DNA of 64,000 nucleotides. It comes from Zanthoxylum bungeanum. Lineage: Eukaryota; Streptophyta; Magnoliopsida; Sapindales; Rutaceae. This document shows positions 21,037 to 33,402 of this stretch, in pieces (position 1 is the first letter of the stretch; every line of letters begins with the position of its first letter). The notes under the pieces are model-generated. The model was not told the origin of the DNA. It ran no database searches and was given only the letters and a program-made list of their open reading frames with translations. The DNA is taken from positions 1 to 64,000 of the forward strand of contig SKCR01037647.1 in the NCBI GenBank assembly GCA_019454045.1, written 5' to 3'. A program made the translations under genes and the position numbers.

Positions 21037-24000
21037 CGAACGCCCTAGCATATGTTGGTTATTTTGGACGCGTTTTTAAGCCAGCTTTGCACAAGGAAAT
21101 TATTTCCTTTGTGCACCTATATAAACATATTTAGAGCCAGATTCACAAGTATTGAAAATATATTATTCAGAGCCTACAAACCTTTTGTTTTAGCCTTCTT
21201 CACAATCCACATTGAAGACTACTTTGATTATTCTTATCTTCTCATTTTTTATTAGATCCTTCTTTGATATATCATCAACACAAAATACAACTCTAGTCGA
21301 ATTTCCTAAACCTTCAGATTTCTCAATGAGGAAGATTGGTATTCGAAGTTTCGGCATTGCATGTTCACAGGGTTGATCCGTTCAGAGACTTCAGAGGTTC
21401 CGAAGAAGACCGTTTGGTGCAGATCCGATGAGTTCTTCGGGTGATTACATTCTAAAGGTATTAGAGTCGCGATGTTGTTGTCATAGGTCTTATACCATCA
21501 CTGTAAGTTTATAGTGGATTTTGGCTGGTAGCCTAAATACCAGAAGTGGTTTAAGAGTGTTTCAACTAAGTTTGATTCTTCAAATCTAGCGTTTCAGTTT
21601 ATGCATTAGCTAAACAAACTCTACTAATTAGTGAGAAACTTGCACCGCTAACTAAGAGTCCTCAAGTGAATGAGACTCCTAAGAAAGTTTGGGTGAGGAA
21701 GCGAGATGACTTTCCATTAACTTTGGAATGCCTTGACCTTAACAAGCATAATGAGAGTGCAATTTGATGTACTTCTTCTTAGTTGTTGTATTCATTTTTC
21801 CCCATTATATATGTATGCGCGTTTGTTTTATGTTCTTGCATAGCTGCATGTTTTATTTTCACTGGATATGAGGGTGTGTATTTTATTTTTTTTATATGTC
21901 CCTTGGTATATAGGATGTAAACCCATACATAAATTTCATAGTCGATTCTGAATGGACGGTGGTATGATTAGCACTCAGGAATATAACTCCACATACCATA
22001 ATGACAAGCCATGTTGTGATAAAAAATACAAAAAAAAAATATAAAATGCAAAATACTAAAAATACTAAAAATACTTTGTGGCTTGATAAGGCATGTAAAG
22101 CTTGTTGCATGTGATCCTGGAATGTGGGATATATAGTTATGTGTGTATCTATTTCTCTTGATGCTCTATGTGCATAAGTGTGTGCGATAAAAACCTTTGA
22201 TATATCTTGTGCTTGTATTTCACATACATATTTTTATTATTGTCGGCTTGGTTGCATGTATGAGTTTTTGGACTGGTAGTCTAATCTCTATCATACTTAG
22301 CTCACTCTAAATGATCTTATGCACCCTCTTGTAAAAAATAAGGAAAGAAAAAATATATAGTTTAAATGAGTCTCAAGTGAAAAAGAACCAATGGGCCAAA
22401 ATCAAAAGATAATGAAAAAATCATTCACTCGAAAGATTTTATTTAAGAGCTCATAATTAGAGGAGAATATTATAGCATGCAACCAATATTGCTTATTTTC
22501 AAGTCCTAGTGATGTTGGGTTTGAACACATATTTTATGGACTTGGTGTGTTAAGAGATGAGATTTATTTAACTGTGTCTCGCTCATAAAATAAGATCTTA
22601 AGCCTTGACTTGTTATGTTCCTTAAGAAACTTACTCTGCTACAAGGTTTCTTTCTTGTCTCAGTTTATTGAACTCCTTACACATTTACTTTCCTGAAAAC
22701 CCTATCAACTTCGATTACTTAGGACATCTCATACTAAATCTCTGGTTCAGGTGCTACTCTTTATCTAGTATTTCCTTCTCAATACCATGAGACTCTTTAT
22801 AAGTTGTTCACTATATTCCTAAGAGTCGTTCTCCATGATCTCTTTGTACTTCTAAGTCTTTACTTCTTTAAGGGTTCCTTAATTCAATGGTGGCTTCCAG
22901 AATTCGCTCAACTTATTGTGGCTTCGAACTATTCTATCTCATGCTTCTTATCTATGTTTCATTGGACTCATCAATTCGACTATCTAGCCATTTCACAATT
23001 GTCTAATCTGTCAATTGCTCTTCTTGACTGGTTCTTCTCTTTACTGGGCTCATAGTTGAGGGGTGAGCATATGCATTCCTTTAGGATCTGTTGATACGCA
23101 TTCTGTTTTACACTTAAGCTCGGTGATGATCTGGTTAGGTGTCTTTATGCTTACTAGAATCGAGGTTTCTGGAAGGAAGGGTCGTCATTCGTTCTACAGG
23201 AACTTGGTCGACTACTCTATGTCTTGGTTTCACAACAATTATCAATTATCTACGCTACTACCTTCTTACTATGTTAACTATGTGCCTGAATGTTCTAAAT
23301 TTCCTTGTTACTTTTCGCAATCCTCTTAATTAGTTTTGTATCCTAACTCTTAGTTCTAAGTTGTGCTGCCAATGCCAGTGGTGATTCATTCTTCTGGTTA
23401 CTTCCTAGATCTCGGCTCTCTGCTCTTGCTATAGGATACAACTTTACCATCTAATCTCATTGTCCTCACTGGTACTTTTGTTAAATTTTTAAGTGCCTCT
23501 ATCTATGGAATCTGTCCTTTTATACCTTTCTCGGATCTCTACTAGCATTGGGCAGACCTGTAGGTTCAAATACATTAAGTTTATTCTGTGGACTTCTACT
23601 AGTACTGTAAGCCTCATGCTGACTTGCTTAGATCTTTGGACTATACTAAATTGTTTCCTTTACTTCCTCAAAACTTCCTTAACCCTTTTCTGGGTGATCT
23701 ATCTTTCAAGGTCTTCCATTTCTTAAGATGAACTTTCGTCAGGCTTTTTACGGTCACTTATATCTATGCTGATAGGAGCTAGGGCAAACATCTTATGTCT
23801 TGATAGGTTTCAGTATCCTTGTCCTGGTATTTTATGTCCTGGTACGGTCTATTTCTCATGTAAGGTAGGTATGAGGTTGGCTCTGACAGGACGGCTTCCT
23901 TAACTGGTATGACTAAGCGGTTGAAAACTAGATAGCTTAGGGTCTTGTCTCCATCGGATTGCTTGAGATAAGGTAACTAATCGTTCCTGTTTATGACCTT

Positions 24001-24690
24001 TATTTGTCTGCTTGTGGGTCTGGGTCTGGGTTTAGGGATCTGGAGTTCTCTAGGTCCTTTTTGGCATTTCTCGTCTGTTGGAACTCCCTAGGCTAGTCTC
24101 GATCTCTTGTTTCTTTTATCTTTCTGTCTATTCCTCGTTACTTGGGGAATTCGCTGTCTATATAAGGCACTTGAGGCTCTTAAATCTATTTGAAAGAAAT
24201 TTTCGAGGAGGAAATGAATCTTACATCTACTAGGCACTTTAATACTTGCTCAGGCTTTTTATATTCTCTTTACTACTATAGGTTCTGGTACTTCTTGATT
24301 GATCTTATTTTGTATCTCTATCTCTTCTTACTCTGGTTGCTTAAGCATCCTTACTTCTTCCATTACTTTTCTTCTAGCTTTCATTTCCCACTCATTTGGG
24401 TAAATTTTCTTATATTTTTACTATCTGATTTCATAGCATCGTTTGTACTTCTGGTAATAGGCCGAATAACTTCAAGAAGATTCCTAACTTGGATCTAGAG
24501 TATAATTGTTCTCCTAAGGAATATTATTTGAATGATCTAGGAAAGCTTACTAACCTGTCTGCGGAACTTGAGGATGTACTCAAGAATCAGATACTGGAGA
24601 GGTAGTGCCTAGCATACAAGTATCCCGAACATATTGCGTATACCAGACACCAACACTCTGCCCACTGCAGTCATTGACTCCCTAGACCAT
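21037..24690. other. Unidentified retroelement-like interior
   Basis: About 3.6 kb lie between the LTR-C start and a minus-strand PBS. 21110-21330 looks like an LTR promoter and R region (TATATAAACATA at about 21118). Two short plus-strand open stretches lack an ATG: 21576-21767 (63 codons, with TPKKVWVRKRDDF) and 24429-24605 (58 codons, with DLEYNCSPKEYYLNDLGKLT). 22650-24480 is pyrimidine-rich on the plus strand and gives hydrophobic chance frames. The phrase PKKVWV recalls linker regions of some copia polyproteins, but I cannot assign the element. Confidence 0.35.
21890..22020 (+). repeat. Short Tat LTR fragment
   Basis: This matches 35460-35580 and 46060-46170 in the same orientation, sharing TTGGTATATAGGAT and GAATGGACGGTGGTATGATT. 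The same block lies on the minus strand near 7430-7550. It is a fourth, isolated piece of the Tat LTR family in the window. Confidence 0.55.
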
Positions 24691-24702
24691 GCTCTGATAC
24701 CA
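24691..24702 (-). promoter_or_regulatory. Primer-binding site (initiator tRNA-Met type)
   Basis: The minus strand reads TGGTATCAGAGC, the standard plant tRNA-iMet primer site. It lies four bases after an LTR end (GTTACA on the minus strand at 24707). The element therefore reads leftwards, but no gag is recognisable below it. Confidence 0.75.
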
Positions 24703-24706
24703 TCTT

Positions 24707-26171
24707 TGTAACATCCCGATCCGGGAGATGTTACTGGCAGGGGATAGACCGTACTAACCCCATAAACCTCTGACTCTGATAACTGTTATTCTTATCTCAT
24801 CCACATTTATATACTCATGTAAGGGACCATAGCCCGATTCATCGACCATGCAAGCATAATACTCATACTATTAAGTACTCTGATTCCAATACACATTCAA
24901 CAATAGTAAAAACTTCTATAATGCAATGAAAGTATAACTATTACTGTATAATAAATATGTTACAAGACACTCTCTGATTCTTACTGTACTGGACTTAATC
25001 CCTAACTTGACCTGGTGGACTTCATACCCTAGTGACTGCATCAGTATCCGCCCTCTCGAGCTCGTCCTTCGAGAATACATGTAAAACAAGGAAACTGGGA
25101 ATGGGGGGTTAGAATCGTTGAACGATCTAAGTGAGTGGAAGATTTAAATAAAAACTGAAATACTATAATGAAAAATATTTGGTTCTAAAACCAAAATTCA
25201 GAGATAACTTTGTATGAAAACTCTTATCTTGTATGAGAATTCTGAACTCTTTTCTGAAAGTCTCATCTGAAATCTTTATGTAAAACTTATCTTTTCTGAA
25301 AATTTATTATAAAACTGATGTTTTCTGAAAACTTTCTTTTCTAAAAACTTTCTCTGAAAACTGCATCTGAAAACTATTGCTGTAAACTGTATCTGTCTCT
25401 GAAAACCTGACATATGAAGGCGTTACGTATCGCCGTCCCCCCATATGCCTAACTAGAGCCATAAGTGAAAATTCATGACTTTGGGGCGTTACGTATCGCC
25501 ATCCCCCAAAGCATGCCACTCCTGTCCCTGAAACTAGTGGTCTTGGGGTGTTACGTATCGTCGTCCCCCAAGCCACTGAACTAGAAATGGGGGTGCAGAT
25601 CTATGCTACCCTTCAAGCTATGAAACTAGGATCTAGGGGCATCTCTCATCCCTAGTCCTGAATTAGGATTTGAGGGCGTTACATATCGCCGTCCCCCCAG
25701 TCCTCTACATGTGCACATGTCATCCGTCTGTAACAAGTTACATATTGAGGTGGGTTTTTCCCCCATGCCTCGAAAACATAAAACTCATATTTAAAAATAT
25801 TTCTTTTTTTAAATCATTTCTAAAACATGCTGAACAAAATATAACTGATAATAAAACTGGCTAACGCCCTAAAAGCGAAAAGTAAGTCTGATTTAAGCAA
25901 CAACATAATGAAAATCAACTTAAAAAAAAATATCCACTCACAGTTTTGGAGTTCCGCTAGCCTTTTTTCACTTCGCTGAAGAAACTTGTGGTTCCTACAA
26001 TGATCTATCATCGATAATTTCGATTAGAAAATGGACTAATAATATATAGATCGGAATCAAGCTAAGTTTGCTTATTCAAGTAAGGGCTATCACTCTGAGG
26101 CATATCGTACTTATATCATGATGTAATATATACATACGAGTTGATACGAGACTCTTATATATGTGTAAGAA
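24707..26171 (-). repeat. Chromovirus-like LTR with CGTTACGTATCGCC subrepeats
   Basis: The LTR ends on the minus strand at 24707 in GATCGGGATGTTACA, a form common in Del/Tekay-type chromovirus LTRs, followed by a tRNA-Met PBS. Four diverged copies of GGGCGTTACGTATCGCCGTC occur at about 25418, 25485, 25545 and 25675. The right boundary is the LTR-C insertion at 26177, so the LTR start is lost or displaced. Confidence 0.55.
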
Positions 26172-26176
26172 GCTAG

Positions 26177-29011
26177 TGTTGGGGTCAAATCAGGGAGGAG
26201 CAGCAGAAGAAGCGCTGTTCGGGCGAAATCATAGTTTAAAATTTTTAAACTTACGAACAAATTATTCAATATCAAATATTAATAATTCATTCATATTTCA
26301 CCTAAAAAAATTTATTCGATATCATATAACGACATAAATAATATAGAAACATCGCGAAATTTTTGCGAAAATATTTTTCCGCAAAATAGCATAAAACGCG
26401 TTTCCGGCCGAACCGACCGACCAATGCTCATGGGGACTGCCCAGGTCAGCCCCAAAATTATTTGGACAGTTCGTGGGCTGCCCAAACAGTGCCCAGTTCA
26501 CTGTTTGGGCAGCCGTTACCCGGTAACGTCGTTTTCCGCTGTTTTCGCGTATTTTCACTCCGAAATAATTTCCGATAAATATTTTTCTTGAGCAATTAAA
26601 ATAAACTAATTTATTCTAATTACTCAATTAATAAAAATTAAATTTTTATCTGAAAAATCAGATTTATCATTAATTACTCTGAGACCCCAAAATTTTATAA
26701 TTTAATCATTTTGGTCCTTAAATATTTAAATACATATTTAATTGATTCCGAATCAATCCCAAAATAATTTTTACAATTTGCAACTCAAATCCAGAAACTT
26801 TCCAGAATTTCCAAAAATATCCAGAATTTACGAAAACAGCCCATAACTTTTATTAATTGTAATTTGGCCCAATTTGTTCAAAACACATCAAGAACAAATC
26901 CAATCAATCCCAAATTTGACATACATCAAATATACATCAAATTATATCATATATATGAAAAGTTCCAAATTTTGAATGGGTTAAGAACCCTAATTTCATA
27001 AATTACTCAAATTGGACAATTTACATTAAATTGACAAAATTCAATACTTTAATCACTCAATTACCACACCAATCGAGTCTCACCATCATGAAATTAATCA
27101 AGAATAATTCTAGGTTAATTATGAATTGTTAATCAACTCTAGAATGACAACTTTAAATTTCTAATTAATCTATTAAGCTTAATTACACTAATAAGCTCTA
27201 TAAATTAATTACACATGCTAATCACATCCAATAAGCTTCCAACAAATTTAATTACAAACTAAAGAGTAGAGAAATTAATCTTAGCAACACAATTGAAGAT
27301 AAGATAAATAGAAACAATTTCTATCTTGAAGGAAATTTAGAATTACTTACAAAATTTCCAAAATCCTTAAGCTTTTCTCTTTGATTTTCCTTCAAAACTC
27401 TCTCAACTCACTTTGTAATTTTGTTAAACTTGTGTTCTCTCTTTGATTACTGTTTTTAGGCGTGTATATAGCTCCCTGGAAATCACATTTCAAAAACAAA
27501 CCAATTTTGCCTTTTTTGATTTTTGTAATTGCCGATTATTGGCTTTCAAAATTGAATAACAATTATTCATTTTGTTCAATATTAATTGGTCAACATTTTT
27601 ATAAAATTAAAGATAACCTTTACCTTTAATAAAGTGAACAAAAAATGTGTGCTAATGATATCAAGCCAAATTAAAAGCTAAATCATTACAAAGATATTTG
27701 TAATATTAATTAATTAATTATTTAACAATTAAATAATAAATATAAATATCTCAAATATATGTATTATATTTACATTAAATATCTCAAATACATATATTAA
27801 TGATATATCTTAAATATCACAATTTGATATTTAATTAATATGTATTAAATAATATCAAATATTAAATACAAATACACATTAATTCAGGAATGACGATCAA
27901 GACCCGATTGCATTCATTTTTCATTTAACCATTAAACGAGTTATAAATAATCAGTATTATTCATAACAGTTGCCCTAATGCTCTACGAGTATATTTCATT
28001 AGTGAAACTCTCTAGATTCATGCATATCTGTCATGAAATCCAATTTCGTGTCCATAATTCACCCACCCATAAATTATGACGACCACAGATAATCTCGCTG
28101 AATCATACAGGTCGAGGTCACTGCATACGTATAATCCCTCCGTCACATGTATCCAGATTATCCCAGAGATATAGATATAAATGTCAAATCTCTATAGGAA
28201 TAATCTTGTCGACGTATCTATTAGCAATCTCTAAATAACATTCGGAACTCACTTCTGAAGTATACTATGGCCATAGATTTAACAGATTGCTAATCATAAA
28301 TGGACTACATATGCTCTATACACAGAACTGACGGATCCTTTTCTTGATACTCACAGGATATCATGAGCATGAGTCCATACCCAACGAACACGCGGAGATC
28401 TGATCTAAATAGATCGGTGACGTGACTGCCATTTAAGTGTGGAGGATAACTCATATATCCACAGTGGTATCTCAAGTCAAAGAATCACTATACTACTCAA
28501 CCCGAGAAGATTCCTATTGACGTTGGTGTACCATATATTAGGAAAACTTCGGTGAGTCGTTCAATGTTTATCAAATAAACTCCTACATGTCTATAGGAGT
28601 CTCTCAAGACTCATGGTTCATTGGGATAAACCATCGGACCAAGTCCGATATACGACATGTACTGGTCTCAGCAGATTTTACTAACTGACCCGTGTCAGTA
28701 AATCTTGACCAGGAACTTAATTTGAGGATATACAACTTATAGTGACACTTTCCAATGTCAATTACAAACTATGTTGCAACTGTGCACCACGTTGTAAATC
28801 TTGGGGTCTTTGTCTAATATATATACATATCACTAAACCAGATTTAGTTTCAATCTAATCAATCTAATCGAAATTAGATCGAATACGTATATAAAAGACA
28901 AGAGGTGCTACCATTTATATTAGTAATATTATGGAAAAAAAGGTATTGCTCGTATTCATGAATCAGACATAAATACGATCCGGATTGGCGCTCAGAGCAC
29001 CAACCCTAACA
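26177..29011 (-). repeat. LTR-C copy, both ends present
   Basis: On the minus strand it starts at 29011 (TGTTAGGGTTGGTGCTCTGA) and ends at 26177 (GACCCCAACA), matching the ends of the copia 5' LTR at 36415 and 40887. It is 2835 bp long. No PBS follows 26177 and no polypurine tract precedes 29011, so it looks like a solo LTR. The flanks GCTAG and AACTA do not form a target duplication, which may reflect decay or recombination between elements. Confidence 0.65.
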
Positions 29012-29418
29012 AACTATACAATAAAAGTCAAACAATACAATAATTATTATTTTACATGTGTCATCAAATAATTTGTCAATTAATGTGTATTTAATATAAT
29101 TATATATCAAATACAAATACACATTAGAACTATCAAAATTACCTCGACATGTGTAAATTCATTTATCGATTAGACGGTCGAATTAACTCACTCAATCCAA
29201 TAAAATATTATGAATAATCAATATTATTCATAACATATTACCCAAGTGCTCAATAAGTACGCTTCATATTGTGAGACTTTCTAAGTTTAGGTTTATCCAT
29301 CACAGAATTCAATTTTGTGTCCATAATTCACTCACTCGTAAATTATGACGACCACAGATAAAACCGATGAACTATACAAGTCGAGATCATCATATACGTA
29401 AAATCCCTCTGTCACAGG

Positions 29419-30425
29419 TAGGGATGGCAGTGGGTAGGGTATGGTGCGGGTTTTCCATTACCAAACCCGCACCCGCATATGTAAATAAATTACCAAACCC
29501 GCACCATACCCGTTGCGGGTTTTAATTTTCATTACCAAACCGCACCGCATATAAAAATAAATTACCAAACCCGCATTGGTACCCAACAGATTTTTTGCGG
29601 GTTTTTAAAATATTGAATTACTTTGTGTTCTTAATAATATAATTTTTTTTAATTAAATAATTTATTTTTAATTGCTAGCTGTAGTTTTCACATTTTTTTT
29701 TCATTTAACATATACAACATGCAATGTATGTATATACAACACATATATAATATAATGTATGAAAAACTCAGTACCGTATGTTTATTGAAAAAATATAATT
29801 AAAACGAGTTATTCCCTTCATAATTATAATGATCTAAGTTAGCCAATTCAATCGAAAATAAGCTAAAAAGTAATCACCAACCTTTGGTCATATTTTTTAT
29901 GCTAAGTGTAATGAAAGTGATGCTTACAAGGTTCAAGTGGTGTAAGTGTAATGAAGAAGCAGGAAAGCTACTGAAGTTGCAGCAAATACTAGCTTATTTT
30001 GCTCATCTCCAATTTCTGATCATGTGAACTTAATCCATTTTTTTGTATTATAATTTTATTAACAAGTGTGATTAAAAAAAACAATAATAGTCATGCAAAA
30101 AATCTTCAGTTGGGCAGGTTGCGGGCTGCGGCTGAGTGGGAGTGTGGAACTGTGGATTAGTGTTTTAGGTTTAGGTTTATTAGTTGTTTTTATATGAATG
30201 TTTTTTTATATTGTCCTAAAAATATTAATTAATAAAAAAATAATATTGCGGGTATGCGGATACCCGCATTTTTTTCCTAAATACCAAACCCGCACCGCAC
30301 CCGCAGCGGGTTCTGCTTTAAATTACCAAACCTGCACCGCACCCACTAATATATTTACCAAATCCTACCTATTACGGGCGGGTTTTTACGGGTTTGCGGG
30401 TTTGCGGGTAAAATTGCCATCCCTA
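29419..30425. mobile_element. Non-autonomous hAT element with perfect 8-bp TSD
   Basis: The left end is TAGGGATGGCAGTGGG and the right end in reverse is TAGGGATGGCAATTTT, so the first 11 bases match. Flanks GTCACAGG (29411-29418) and GTCACAGG (30426-30433) are identical. Subterminal DNA is rich in ACCAAACCCGCACCGC-like motifs on both sides, and the interior is AT-rich without a transposase. The 1007-bp element lies within an LTR-C copy. The frame at 30198-30518 runs across its end and is not a gene. Confidence 0.92.
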
Positions 30426-31061
30426 GTCACAGGTAATCCATATTATACCGATGATATAGATGAGAACATCAAATCCCTAAGGTATAATATAGTTGACTTA
30501 CAAATTTACAATTTTTAAATAACGCTACGAACTCGCTTCTGTAGTGTACCACGACCATGGATTAACATATCGCAAACACATGCAGGATTCTATCTGATAC
30601 ACACTAGATATCATAAGCATCAGTCCACACCCAATAAACAGGATGACCTAAATAGGTCGGTGACGTGACTGTCATCAAAATATGGAGGATAACTCATATA
30701 TCTATCGTGATATCTCAAGTGTAAGGACCACTATGCTACTCGACTCGAGAAGATTCCTATTGACGTTGGTCTATCATCTATTAGAAAATCTTCTGTGAGT
30801 CGTTCAATATTTATCGAATAAATACCTACATATCTATATGTGTTTCTATAAACTCATTGTTCATTGGGATAGACCATCGGACCAAGTCTCGATATACGAC
30901 ATGTACCGGTCTCAACGGATTTTACTAACCAATCTGTGTCTGCAAAATTTTGACCAGGAACTTAATTTGAGAATATACAACTTATAGTGACACTTCCCAA
31001 TGTCAATTACAAACCACGTTGTAACTGCGCACTACGTTATATATTTTCGGGTCTTTGTCTA

Positions 31062-31062
<1 letters not shown>

Positions 31063-31123
<61 letters not shown>
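31063..31123. repeat. TA dinucleotide microsatellite
   Basis: An uninterrupted run of about 30 TA units lies within the LTR-C copy, at a place where the sister copy (near 28820) has only a short TATATATACATAT. Confidence 0.95.
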
Positions 31124-31126
<3 letters not shown>

Positions 31127-31270
31127 TAAATCGAATTTAGTTTCAATCTAATTAAATTGGATTGAATATGTATATATAAAAGACAAGAGGTGTGACCATA
31201 AATATTTAATATTATGAAAAAATGAATTGTACGTTTTCATGAATCGATTATAAATATGATCTGGATTTAT

Positions 31271-31494
31271 GTTAATTTTGTTAATTTCCCATCGAAAAAT
31301 AAAATATAAAATTTATGTCCATCCTAAACTGATCTCGCACATGGAACTATTAAATCTTCCCCATGACCTACCATTTGAAACCCCTACTTTGTACCTCATT
31401 TTATTTTAGAGATCGAAGGTTCGAGTAAACTTATGTGTATAGAGGTTGACTTTATATTAAATATTTAATGAAAAATAGATCTTGTATTTTAAAG
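31271..31494. other. Short spacer, no gene seen
   Basis: AT-rich sequence between the truncated LTR-C copy and the start of the chromovirus-like LTR. No feature is recognised. Confidence 0.4.
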
Positions 31495-31748
31495 TGTAAC
31501 AGTCCTAAAATTTTAAAAGGGTATTATGGTCATTTTATAAAAATACCTGGTCAAACTTAGTCCTTATATTAGCCTTGACTTTTCAAAAATTTAGACTAGA
31601 TTATAAAGATTTAAAAATCTCAGGACTATTTTGTAAATATTTTATAGACTAACTAGAGAATTTCTTAAATTTGAGCTCAAATCATAATTTTTAAAAACTT
31701 TATGGGACTTAGTGATCTTTTCTAAGGACTGACATGTGGCACTATGTG

Positions 31749-32149
31749 TCTGTTTGGTATGACTTTTAAATTTTAATAGAGATAATAGAGTTTTTTCAAT
31801 CTTAAAAGCTCTATTTAAAATTTTTGATGGTGTTTGGAAGCATTTTAAATATAGTTTTTGAGAATTAAAAAATATATTTTACTTTTACTAGCAAAAGCTC
31901 AAAGTTTAGGCTTTTGAGAGTAGAACTTGGAAAGCTTTTTTAAAATATTAAATTATCTACATATACTAACAAAATTATTTCATTTATTTCGTAACACAAT
32001 TTAAAAAAATTTGTCCAATAAATTTTTTTTATAATTTTAATAAAAGCTCTCACTCACGACCAAACACTTAAATTTTTTTAATTAAAAGTTATACTTCCAA
32101 AAAACTCTACTAGTAAAAGCTCTATTTGAAACGTTATACCAAACAGATC
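31749..32149. mobile_element. Small TIR element (MITE-like)
   Basis: It starts TCTGTTTGGTATGAC and its right end in reverse reads TCTGTTTGGTATAAC: 12 identical TIR bases, then one difference. CTATGTG (31742-31748) and CTATGAG (32150-32156) flank it as a near-duplication. The interior is AT-rich with AAAAGCTCT repeats and no coding. This is probably a hAT-type MITE, since TCTGTTTGG ends are common among such plant elements. The exact edge is uncertain by 1-3 bases. Confidence 0.7.
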
Positions 32150-32154
32150 CTATG

Positions 32155-32320
32155 AGTGGCTCACACGTGGTCCACTCAATGCGTGACATGTGGTCCACTG
32201 AATGTGTGACACGTAGCCCACTGAACGCGTGACATGTGGTCAACTTAACGCATGACACGTGGTTAACTCAAAGCATGACACGTGACCCACTCAACACGTG
32301 AAACGTGTCACCATTTTTTC
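32155..32320. repeat. About 23-bp tandem repeats carrying ACACGTGG-like boxes
   Basis: About seven diverged units of the type CGTGACATGTGGTCCACTGA include CACGTG cores at about 32260, 32280 and 32297. They lie just upstream of the TATA-like site of this LTR. CACGTG is a bZIP/bHLH binding core in plants. A regulatory role is inference. Confidence 0.6.
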
Positions 32321-33402
32321 TATATATTAGTCTTCCCCACTATTTTTCTCTTCTCTCTCTCACACACACATAAGTTATCGTCTGTTTCATCGCCGAAGTA
32401 GGCAACCGCTCGCTGTATGTCGCCATGCACCAGACCGTCATGCAGCCATCAACTTTGCCTTTCCAACGGTGCAAGAGATGAGAACGGTGAAGTCTCGCTA
32501 GAGGAGATATGGCCATTCGAAATTTGTGCCAAAACAGGAAAAAAATTTATTCCGTTAGCCGCCTTTCGGCCATCATTTTTCGACACTTCCAGAGAGTGAG
32601 CTCTTTTCTAGCCGATGCATTTCTGATGTCACCGACCACGTCTCGATCTGACATTATTTGCAAGAAATTCCTTTATAAGAGTGGACGGTAATTCAGTCTA
32701 TTTTTCAAAATTCAAAATCCGACCATTGGATCGATGAACTAGATGCACTAGTCTGTTGGCTTCATCGATACGAGCATTTTGGTATACATATCAGTCATTG
32801 AAAGTATCTGGTTATCAAGACTAATTTTCAAAGTGGTCATGCATTCCTCGGAGAACGTGTCAAATGAGTCCCGGATCCGAACGATACCTACATCATTCAC
32901 AACAGAATAGTTTGAAACATATGATCGTGTTCTGGGCAGATCCTAATCCCCAAGCTTATGGTGTGCTGAGTCGAACATGTTACGAGGTAATAAACTTGAA
33001 CTTTGACTTTTTTTCTTGTATTTAAATTTATTTCGAGTTTTTACGCATAATAATTTGGCGAATTTGAATAACTTATTTGTCTTAATTATTTATTGTGGAG
33101 TTTGAATGTGAAAGGGTTGATATTGATGGATAATGTGGGCCCTGGATAGACATTTTTGTGGTATTGTGTTGTAAATGGATCATCCGTAATTTAAACGAAA
33201 CCATGTCGAATTTCCATTAGAATTGTACGAGATGTTAAATTTGGACATTTTACATCTTCGAGATGTTACTTTTGAGTGGCCATTTAGCAATCACTGATTA
33301 GTGGGACTCACGTGTCTCATACGGCACGTCGGTGGGCCTTATGAGAGTTTTGTAGCAGTGTAATCAACATAATACATTAGACGCGCTAAACATTATTGTG
33401 GG

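Larger units (their letters stand above)
29012..31270 (-). repeat. Truncated LTR-C copy adjoining the previous one
   Basis: It aligns with 27800-28990 of the neighbouring LTR-C copy, sharing blocks such as CGGTGACGTGACTG and GAAGATTCCTATTGACGTTGGT. It lacks the first about 25 bases of the LTR at 31270 and stops at 29012. It is interrupted by the hAT element at 29419-30425 and by a TA microsatellite. The two same-strand copies abut directly. Confidence 0.65.

Noticed and set aside
22804..24498. Hydrophobic plus-strand frames resembling membrane proteins
   Set aside because: They arise from a pyrimidine-rich strand (Leu, Phe, Ser codons), are short, in different frames, and lack conserved motifs.
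30198..30518. 106-residue plus-strand frame
   Set aside because: It crosses the right end of the hAT element and its TSD into LTR sequence, so it is a chance frame.
31405..31440. Possible tRNA or SINE B box (GAAGGTTCGAGTAAA)
   Set aside because: There is no matching A box at the right distance, no cloverleaf and no poly-A tail, so it is probably chance.
32417..32691. Two 60-residue frames in a less AT-rich stretch, considered as a host exon
   Set aside because: They lie in the presumed leader part of a chromovirus-like LTR and show no domain or splice context.
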